Position numbers and translations under genes: made by a program. Of a stretch of 30,410 nucleotides of DNA, positions 25,602 to 30,410 are shown piece after piece (the first letter of the stretch is position 1; each line of letters opens with the position of its first letter). Under the pieces are notes generated by a model. That model made no database searches, was not told where the DNA came from, and saw only the letters and a program-made list of their open reading frames with translations. This DNA is from a virus: positions 1-30,410 of the IMG/VR virus record IMGVR_UViG_3300025168_000411; one strand, written 5' to 3'.

Positions 25602-26048
25602 ATGGCAATTCAAACAACATCATTTACAGCTTCAGGTACATTTTCATTAACAGATGCAGAAGGAACAACAGTATTTTCTTATAGTCCTTCGTTTACATCT
25701 AGTTCAAATGTAGCTTCAATATCAATAACTGCAGGTGAAGTCTTAGCTGGTACAACAGCTGTAGATATACTTATAGGTGGTGAAGATGCTGCGGCTGTAG
25801 CGGCTTCTAATCATGATAGAATCTATACTTTTGTAAAAAATATAGATAGTGACCATTCTATTGAAGTTTCTCCAGCTGGACAAGAAGACGCTTCGTCAAT
25901 GGAATGTGCTGATTTAAAACCTGGAGAGTTTTTCTTTGCTCCTATGGAATTAAATAGTGATGCAAATACTACCACTAGTTTAACAGTAGGAAATGGTACG
26001 TCAGCACAAAAAGTTCAATACTTACTTTGTGACGCTATAGATAATTAA
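25602..26048 (+). CDS. Small beta-rich putative structural protein, tandem paralogue (148 aa)
   Basis: N-terminal half is Ser/Thr/Ala-rich (AIQTTSFTASGTFSLTDAEG) with repeated strand-turn pattern, followed by a half that parallels the preceding 132-aa protein: a YxFVKNID strand, an S-I-E-V strand, an LKPGEFFFAPM turn and a final strand ending at LLCDAID. Compared with its paralogue it carries a short Ala-rich insert (GGEDAAAVAASNHD). No signal peptide. The 21-base spacer before it is A-rich with no promoter motif, so it is probably co-transcribed. Likely a virion surface or tail component, from context. Confidence 0.6.
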   Translation: MAIQTTSFTASGTFSLTDAEGTTVFSYSPSFTSSSNVASISITAGEVLAGTTAVDILIGGEDAAAVAASNHDRIYTFVKNIDSDHSIEVSPAGQEDASSMECADLKPGEFFFAPMELNSDANTTTSLTVGNGTSAQKVQYLLCDAIDN

Positions 26049-26056
26049 TAGATACC

Positions 26057-26641
26057 ATGCCTTTAATTAAAGATAAGGACAGGTATAAAAAATTATCAGC
26101 TAGAGATAGAGGAAGAGCTAGATTTGGAGAAGAACCGAATCTACCTAATAAATTAACCAACACCACTCAAAGAGAAAAACAAGAAGCCACTGACAAATCA
26201 AAGTCAGAGGCTATTCTTGACGCTCAGATTAATCCTCATCCAATTTTATCGTATCACGTAACTCAAATAAATGTTGTAGAAAATATCTTTAAAATCCCTA
26301 AAGGGCACTCTTTAATTAATGTACTTCTGGGTTCTACTGAAACTTCTGTAAATACTAAACTATCCATTCATTGGAGTTATTCGAAACCAGAGGATTTAAC
26401 ATTTGCAGCTGTTACATTGGACGGAATAATACCTGCCGTCACTGGAGGAGATACAATACATTTTCATCATTCTTCCGCCATTGGCGCTGGTGGGACAGTA
26501 TCTGTTTTTCCTCTCCTACTGTCTTTTGTTTTACCTTCATCTGTTTTTACTAATGTACCAAAGGATGTATATATCTATGCGTGCTCTAATAAAAATACTG
26601 ATATTACATACGCAACAATTGAAGCGGGTCAGTCTAGTTAA
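26057..26641 (+). CDS. Putative structural protein with charged N-terminal segment (194 aa)
   Basis: Residues 1-55 are highly charged and predicted helical or disordered (LIKDKDRYKKLSARDRGRAR onward), as in proteins that anchor through their N-terminus to a capsid or tail. The rest is beta-rich with alternating hydrophobic residues (KLSIHWSYSKPEDLTFAAVT, GGTVSVFPLLLSFVLPSSVF, DVYIYACSNKNTDITYATIE), resembling a jelly-roll or fibre head. No membrane segment or signal peptide. It closes the small-structural-gene unit begun at 25182; the candidate promoter of the next gene starts on the base after its stop. A head fibre or tail-spike adaptor is possible. Not recognised as any named family. Confidence 0.6.
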   Translation: MPLIKDKDRYKKLSARDRGRARFGEEPNLPNKLTNTTQREKQEATDKSKSEAILDAQINPHPILSYHVTQINVVENIFKIPKGHSLINVLLGSTETSVNTKLSIHWSYSKPEDLTFAAVTLDGIIPAVTGGDTIHFHHSSAIGAGGTVSVFPLLLSFVLPSSVFTNVPKDVYIYACSNKNTDITYATIEAGQSS

Positions 26642-26656
26642 TAACTTTGTTAAAAA
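26619..26656 (+). promoter_or_regulatory. Candidate Bacteroidota promoter for the metallophosphoesterase gene
   Basis: TAACTTTGTTAAAAA (26642-26656) repeats the motif at 17718 and 25159 with one extra T. Here a TTG (26619-26621) lies 20 bases upstream of the TA, the spacing of a Bacteroidota -33/-7 promoter, making it the best of the three. It would give a leader of roughly 70-75 bases before the ATG at 26731; that leader is AT-rich and holds no obvious hairpin or ORF. Confidence 0.55.
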
Positions 26657-26730
26657 CTAATTTTCAACTATTTCATAATCAACATATTAAATAATAATTT
26701 TATAGGCATGTAAAATCAATAAATAAAACT

Positions 26731-28014
26731 ATGTCTTTAAATGATGAAATACGTAAGTATTTATTAGAAAACCCACACTTATTAAGAAGTAAATACGCAG
26801 ACACCGCTAAAAAATTTGGAACTAATTATGAACAAATTAGAAAAGTAGCAAGAACTTTAAGAGCTAAAAATCCAGACAACGAACCCAAAGAAAAAGAAGT
26901 ATTAAATTTCCAAGAAACAGATAAAGAAGCTATTGTTACAGCTGAAAATTGTACAAGAGTTAAATCTTTAGATGACTTACTTACACAATGTGATGTAGAT
27001 TTAAATAAATGGTTTGTAGAGAAATACGATATAGGAACCTATGAAGTTACAGGTTTTGATAAAGAACGTAATCCTATCACTATTACTATGTATAGAACTA
27101 AAGCTTGGTTAAAACCTATTGCTCAAGAACTTAATATAGAACTTGTTAAAAAACAGCTTAAAGAAGATTTATCGGATTTATCTCCAATTATTAGTTTCAA
27201 AAAAAGGAATCGTGAAGATAAAAAAGATAAATATCTTTTAGAAATATCAGCGTTTGATTTACATTTAGGTAAGATTGGTATCAAAGGTGATAAGTATAGT
27301 TTGAAAATTGCAGAGAATAGATTGTTTGATGCGATAGACCATTTACTATATAGAGCTAAGGGATATTATGTTGATAAAATATTATTTATAGCAGGACACG
27401 ACCTTTTAAATTCAGATGGTGATTGGCCAATACCTAGCACAACTAAAGGTACGCCTCAATTTAATTCTGATTACCATATAGATATATATAGAGCAGGTAG
27501 AAAACTTTTAATTAAAGCAATTAACTACTTGTCTGAAGTAGCTCCTGTACATGTAATGGTTATTCCTGGTAATCATGATAGAGAATCTATGATGCATTTA
27601 GGAGATACACTAGAATTATATTATGAAAATAATCAAAATGTAAAAGTAGATAATAATGATTGCCTTATGAAGATGTTAGTATATGGTAAGAACATGATAG
27701 TCTCAGACCATGGAGACGGAGCTAAAGCTAATGACTTACCTGGAATCATATCTCAAAGATATAAGAACGCATGGAGTGATGTAGATTATGTTGAAGTACA
27801 CAGAGGTCATCTACACACTAATAAATCTACAAAAATGCAAGCTATTGAAGAATTGCAGGGCATAACAATTCGTAATCTATCTTCAATGTCTGCAACAGAC
27901 TATTGGCATGATAGTAAGGGTTATATTGGAAACATCAAAAAAGCCCAAGCGTTTTTATATAACAGAATGAATGGGCTACAAGGCATATTAAATTATAATG
28001 TTGAAATAAGCTAG
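26731..28014 (+). CDS. Calcineurin-like metallophosphoesterase with N-terminal helix-turn-helix-like segment (427 aa)
   Basis: The C-terminal ~250 residues hold the full metal-binding set of calcineurin-like phosphoesterases: D176-x-H178 (FDLHLG), GHD with D224 (AGHDLLNSDGD), G-N281-H282-D283 (PGNHDRES), H327 (SDHGD) and G-H360-L-H362 (RGHLHTNK). All ligands are present, so it is probably an active metal-dependent phosphatase or nuclease. Residues ~1-50 (IRKYLLENPHLLRSKYADTA, then FGTNYEQIRKVARTLRAKN) look like a winged or simple helix-turn-helix, suggesting DNA binding. It has its own candidate promoter and is the last + strand gene; its TAG stop overlaps the convergent gene. Substrate unknown; DNA ends, cyclic nucleotides or RNA modifications are all possible. 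Confidence 0.75.
   Translation: MSLNDEIRKYLLENPHLLRSKYADTAKKFGTNYEQIRKVARTLRAKNPDNEPKEKEVLNFQETDKEAIVTAENCTRVKSLDDLLTQCDVDLNKWFVEKYDIGTYEVTGFDKERNPITITMYRTKAWLKPIAQELNIELVKKQLKEDLSDLSPIISFKKRNREDKKDKYLLEISAFDLHLGKIGIKGDKYSLKIAENRLFDAIDHLLYRAKGYYVDKILFIAGHDLLNSDGDWPIPSTTKGTPQFNSDYHIDIYRAGRKLLIKAINYLSEVAPVHVMVIPGNHDRESMMHLGDTLELYYENNQNVKVDNNDCLMKMLVYGKNMIVSDHGDGAKANDLPGIISQRYKNAWSDVDYVEVHRGHLHTNKSTKMQAIEELQGITIRNLSSMSATDYWHDSKGYIGNIKKAQAFLYNRMNGLQGILNYNVEIS
28011..28014. other. Shared CTAG: overlapping stop codons of convergent genes
   Basis: The palindrome CTAG gives TAG to the + strand phosphoesterase (28012-28014) and TAG to the - strand 50-aa gene (28011-28013). The two transcription units meet with no spacer and with no visible terminator hairpin, so transcripts probably run into each other unless another mechanism stops them. 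Confidence 0.8.
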
Positions 28015-28163
28015 GAACTTTTATATACAGTTCTTTCTAATTCTTTAATGTATTTATCTACAGTTTTCATGCTTTTTTCTAAGTATCTATAGTATTTTCT
28101 CCAATATCTTAGTTTATCTTGTTTAGTATAATTAGGAGGAATTAACTTACTGTGTTTTCTCAT
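28011..28163 (-). CDS. Hypothetical basic microprotein (50 aa)
   Basis: On the - strand, ATG at 28163 opens a 50-codon frame to TAG at 28011-28013. The product (MRKHSKLIPPNYTKQDKLRY at the start) is Lys/Arg/Tyr-rich and predicted to be one or two basic helices. It overlaps the end of the preceding 71-aa gene by 17 bases and the end of the convergent phosphoesterase by 3 bases of shared stop. Reading frame compactness and fit at the end of the operon are the evidence; no family recognised. Confidence 0.5.
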   Translation of the reverse strand: MRKHSKLIPPNYTKQDKLRYWRKYYRYLEKSMKTVDKYIKELERTVYKSS

Positions 28164-28362
28164 TTCTCTTTATTTTATCTTTTGTTAATATTTCTTTTAA
28201 CTTCTTATCTCCATATATAGGCCTAGCGTTTGATAATTTAACATATTCATCAGGATTAAAAATACATTTAACCTCTCTAATCAAACCTTGTTTGTCTTTT
28301 TTAACAATCCATCTTCTTAATGGGTATGTTTCTGTCTTTGAAAATGTTTTAATAAAACTCAT
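28147..28362 (-). CDS. Hypothetical small basic protein (71 aa)
   Basis: Starts at ATG 28362, 11 bases after the stop of the 109-aa gene. Sequence is basic, with a strand-rich first half (YPLRRWIVKKDKQGLIREVK) and a Lys-rich helical end. It does not resemble a family I know. It overlaps the downstream microprotein by 17 bases. Part of the convergent - strand block of small accessory genes. Confidence 0.55.
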   Translation of the reverse strand: MSFIKTFSKTETYPLRRWIVKKDKQGLIREVKCIFNPDEYVKLSNARPIYGDKKLKEILTKDKIKRNEKTQ

Positions 28363-28373
28363 AGTATTAATTT

Positions 28374-28703
28374 TTATTCGTAAGTTCCTGTTATTTTATT
28401 TCTAATTTGTTCGTTTCTTTTTACTTCAGTATAGTTTTTATTTTTATTTTTAAATCCTGTCCTTGCATGTACGTTTAAATCTATAACAATAACATTGCAT
28501 TCTATAGGTTTTTTAGGATTAATTTTCAGTATATCTCTTTTATGTACGTTGTAATCCAGTAAAGGATATGTATCAACATATTCTCTACCGAACACAACAT
28601 TTCTAAGTTCTACTGTTTCTGTTTTAGTTCTATTACGATAAAGTCTATCATATTGATATGTTATATCACAATAAACTATTTCACCTGGTTCTAGACTATC
28701 CAT
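28374..28703 (-). CDS. Hypothetical protein (109 aa)
   Basis: Its ATG overlaps the stop of the methyltransferase (TAATG across 28701-28705), so it is translationally coupled to it. The N-terminus (MDSLEPGEIVYCDITYQYDR) and following strands (TVELRNVVFGREYVDTYPLL, IECNVIVIDLNVHARTGFKN) suggest a small beta-rich fold, with a charged C-terminal tail. The start phrase EPGEIVYCDI looks like an SH3- or OB-type barrel opening, but this is weak. A role as partner of the methyltransferase is possible only from coupling. Confidence 0.5.
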   Translation of the reverse strand: MDSLEPGEIVYCDITYQYDRLYRNRTKTETVELRNVVFGREYVDTYPLLDYNVHKRDILKINPKKPIECNVIVIDLNVHARTGFKNKNKNYTEVKRNEQIRNKITGTYE

Positions 28704-29521
28704 TAGTAATTCATTATTAATAATTCTTCTCCTTTGTTTTGTTTCTTTCCTTTAAGAGCACCAGCAGCTTTACTAAACTCTTTACTAGTCCATCTATATT
28801 CTTTTCTAGGATACATTACTTCTAAGTCATCAAAGTAATAATAAGATAAAGCAAATTTACCTCTTATTTCATTTAATAGCACAGACATCATTTCGTGGTC
28901 ACATGAATCGAAATCATGATTAGAGTAATAATTTTCAGTTTTCCAATATGGTGGGTCTAAATAAAAGAATGTATTTGGACCATCGTATTTCATAATACAA
29001 TCCATATAATCTAAATTCTCACATTTAGTGATTTTAGTTAAACGATTAACTGTATCAAAGTGTAGCAATCTATCACGAAAAGAATCAAACTTAGATTTAT
29101 ATTTACCTTTTAAATCTATATATTTAGATTCCATTATTTTACTACCACTAAATACTTGTGTAGCAATGTAAGCGTATTTCATGCCCATATCAAATGAAAA
29201 ATCTTTAAAACCTAAGTCACATGTATTTTTTATTTCTTCTTGATATTTATAAAACAATTCTTCATTTTGTGACTTAATTCCAGAGTCTTCTATATGTCTA
29301 TAAAATAAGTGTGGTTCTGTACAACATTGAAACAAATTAACCATAAACCTATTTTTATCGTTATAGACGATTTCTTTTAGTTTCGGACCCTCATGTATAT
29401 CTCCTTTAATATATACCCAGAAAGCTCCTCCAAAGACCTCTACATAAGTTTCTATGTTTTTTGGTATATATTCACATATCCATTTTGACATTCGGCTTTT
29501 TCCTCCTATATAACTAATCAT
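28703..29521 (-). CDS. DNA N6-adenine methyltransferase, D12/Dam-like class (272 aa)
   Basis: All main motifs of the D12 (alpha-group, Dam/DpnM-like) family are visible: the SAM-binding start ISYIGGKSRMSKWI (residues 2-15), the FxGxF-like YVEVFGGAF (26-34), YNDKNRFMVNLF (53-64), and the catalytic FFYLDPPYWKTENYY with DPPY at 189-192. The end (GEELLIMNY) is also usual. Length is typical of Dam (about 270 aa). It would transfer a methyl group to adenine N6 in DNA, probably to protect phage DNA from host restriction. The target site cannot be read directly; GATC is common for the class, but GATC appears to be absent from this window. ATG overlaps the upstream microprotein gene by eight bases. 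Confidence 0.88.
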   Translation of the reverse strand: MISYIGGKSRMSKWICEYIPKNIETYVEVFGGAFWVYIKGDIHEGPKLKEIVYNDKNRFMVNLFQCCTEPHLFYRHIEDSGIKSQNEELFYKYQEEIKNTCDLGFKDFSFDMGMKYAYIATQVFSGSKIMESKYIDLKGKYKSKFDSFRDRLLHFDTVNRLTKITKCENLDYMDCIMKYDGPNTFFYLDPPYWKTENYYSNHDFDSCDHEMMSVLLNEIRGKFALSYYYFDDLEVMYPRKEYRWTSKEFSKAAGALKGKKQNKGEELLIMNY

Positions 29522-29645
29522 TTTTTTCGTTTTTTCTCCACATTCTTTTGTTTTTAGTAATCTTTTTATCTATTCCTTTTTCTATTTGAGTTACTACATA
29601 CATTCCTGATATAAACCCTACTCCAAACATTATTATTGGTAACAT
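29514..29645 (-). CDS. Small single-pass membrane protein (43 aa)
   Basis: ATG at 29645 gives a 43-codon frame ending TAG at 29514-29516, inside the start of the methyltransferase gene. The product begins MLPIIMFGVGFISGMYVVTQ, one membrane helix, then a basic tail (KKITKNKRMWRKNEKND), so N-out/C-in by the positive-inside rule. It fills the gap between two genes exactly. Function unknown. Confidence 0.5.
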   Translation of the reverse strand: MLPIIMFGVGFISGMYVVTQIEKGIDKKITKNKRMWRKNEKND

Positions 29646-29650
29646 ATTAT

Positions 29651-29950
29651 TTATTTTTTATATTTTGTGTGTATTCCGTAAAATGTAACATCTTGTCTTA
29701 CGTATTTTTTCCAGAATTTAGTTTCTGTTAAATCAAACCAATTATTATATAACAATTTACTGTTGTCTATTTTCTCCATAGCTTGTTCTTCAAGTCTTCT
29801 TAAGTCTCTTTCTACTTCTAAAGCAGCTCTTTTCTTTTCTTTAGCTCCATATCTGTCTCTCGTTTTGTTTTGTTTTTCTTTGTATTGTAAACGATTATCT
29901 TCTTTTGCTAATTCTCCAATCTGCATTTCGAGAGGGTCCCAGAAATTCAT
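29651..29950 (-). CDS. Hypothetical coiled-coil protein (99 aa)
   Basis: Residues ~15-65 are Glu/Lys/Arg/Leu-rich (LAKEDNRLQYKEKQNKTRDR, then LEVERDLRRLEEQAMEKID), a probable coiled coil, followed by an aromatic C-terminal segment (NNWFDLTETKFWKKYVRQDV). The 29651 stop lies five bases from the next ATG. No family recognised; the layout is common among phage assembly or scaffold-like small proteins but its place in the accessory block argues against that. Confidence 0.55.
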   Translation of the reverse strand: MNFWDPLEMQIGELAKEDNRLQYKEKQNKTRDRYGAKEKKRAALEVERDLRRLEEQAMEKIDNSKLLYNNWFDLTETKFWKKYVRQDVTFYGIHTKYKK

Positions 29951-29953
29951 TAT

Positions 29954-30094
29954 TTATTTTTTTATTTCTTTAATTTTAATATGATTAACGCAAGTTGGTT
30001 CTTCTAATCCATCACACACTGACTGTGCAACGTGATTCTGTGCACCTTCCTCACATTCTATTACCATTATTACTTCATATTTTCTTTTTTTCAT
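29954..30094 (-). CDS. Hypothetical microprotein with three Cys (46 aa)
   Basis: ATG at 30094 opens 46 codons to TAA at 29954-29956, filling the space between its neighbours with two or three bases to spare on each side. The product (MKKRKYEVIMVIECEEGAQN onward) has a strand-helix-strand look (YEVIMVIEC, AQNHVAQSVCDGL, TCVNHIKIKEI) with Cys at three places. It could be a very small metal-binding or partner protein. No family recognised. Confidence 0.5.
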   Translation of the reverse strand: MKKRKYEVIMVIECEEGAQNHVAQSVCDGLEEPTCVNHIKIKEIKK

Positions 30095-30096
30095 AA

Positions 30097-30387
30097 TTAT
30101 ATTTTTTCTCTTTTAATTTTCTCTAGTTCAAATTCTAAATGAGCTATTGCTTTTTTTATATCTTCTACAGGACTTTTATGCTTATGATAAGCTCTTAATA
30201 GATATGTTACAGCTGTAGCTAAATGATATGGTAATTCAAAATTGTCACATACTTTTCTAGCTTCATATCCTTCTTTGCCTTTATAGTATTCAGGTATTCT
30301 GTCATCATCTAATGTTGTTGTAGGATAGTATCCATTCCTACCATAATCATAGTAATGTTTGTTGTGTTTTTTATCTTCCTTGGCCAC
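30097..30387 (-). CDS. DUF3310 family protein (T7 gp1.7-like), possibly truncated at the window edge
   Basis: The start here is GTG at 30387, but the frame stays open to the window edge, so a start further upstream is possible. The N-terminal HYYDYGRNGYYP and the core FELPYHLATAVTYLLRAYHK followed by DIKKAIAHLEFELEKI match the DUF3310 pattern (HY box, then an aliphatic-x-A-x-x-Y-L-x-R-x-x-K box and a helical A-x-x-x-L-x-x-E end). T7 gp1.7, a nucleotide kinase, belongs to this family, so a role in nucleotide metabolism or host takeover is plausible. First gene of the visible - strand block; its promoter must lie to the right of the window. Confidence 0.72.
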   Translation of the reverse strand: MAKEDKKHNKHYYDYGRNGYYPTTTLDDDRIPEYYKGKEGYEARKVCDNFELPYHLATAVTYLLRAYHKHKSPVEDIKKAIAHLEFELEKIKREKI

Positions 30388-30410
30388 GATATTTCTTTTT
30401 AAATTTAGTT

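Noticed and set aside
1-30410. tRNA genes, common in large phages
   Set aside because: No gap is large enough outside genes except the 89-base leader before 26731, and that sequence shows no cloverleaf arms.

Overview
The window is a continuous, very gene-dense and AT-rich piece of a tailed-phage genome, most likely one that infects a marine or aquatic Bacteroidota (flavobacterium-like) host. The host inference rests on several things. Genes lack Shine-Dalgarno sequences and have A-rich leaders. Three intergenic sites carry TAACTTTG, which fits the Bacteroidota -7 promoter element TAnnTTTG. Two secreted proteins have signal peptides with Gln directly after the predicted cleavage point (the Bacteroidetes Q-rule). 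No terminase, portal or major capsid gene is present, so those must lie outside the window. No gene-free stretch exceeds 100 bases, and I see no tRNA, rRNA, CRISPR array or insertion sequence.

Bases 1-17710 (+) hold three huge, tightly coupled genes: a left-truncated acidic protein (at least 1,238 aa), a 722-aa protein with a glycine-zipper segment, and a 3,940-aa giant. Order and tight spacing recall a podovirus ejection-protein module (T7 gp14-gp15-gp16). The giant appears to be a polyvalent injected protein. It has hydrophobic segments at both ends, a zincin HEGGH motif (H1100-H1104), and both catalytic signatures of a multisubunit-type RNA polymerase in one chain. These are GDK-x7-KG (K2187, K2195; beta-type double-psi barrel) and a downstream GADLDGD (D2424, D2426, D2428; beta'-type barrel), with a beta'-like RxPSH stretch 42 residues before the aspartates. 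The nearest described analogues are the virion RNA polymerases of crAss-like phages and the single-chain YonO polymerase. The likely role is to enter the cell with the DNA and transcribe early genes.

Bases 17711-26641 (+) carry virion accessory, host-interaction and lysis genes: small beta-rich structural proteins, two LamG/ConA-like fibre proteins, coiled-coil membrane microproteins, a secreted thioredoxin fold with both catalytic Cys replaced by Asn, an outer-membrane-barrel-like protein, a tandem pair of Cys/Trp-rich paralogues, a holin and a YkuD-like endolysin, and a second cluster of small structural proteins. Bases 26642-28014 (+) carry a promoter and an HTH-metallophosphoesterase.

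Bases 28011-30410 (-) are a convergent run of eight small genes, including a Dam-like D12 adenine methyltransferase and a DUF3310 protein. The two transcription units meet at a single CTAG that supplies both stop codons.

A genome-scale signal crosses everything: reading the whole window by eye I found no GATC. In every case I examined (more than fifteen), Asp before a codon starting with C is spelled GAC, although GAT is otherwise preferred. Selection against GATC in a phage that also carries a Dam-like methylase is worth testing.
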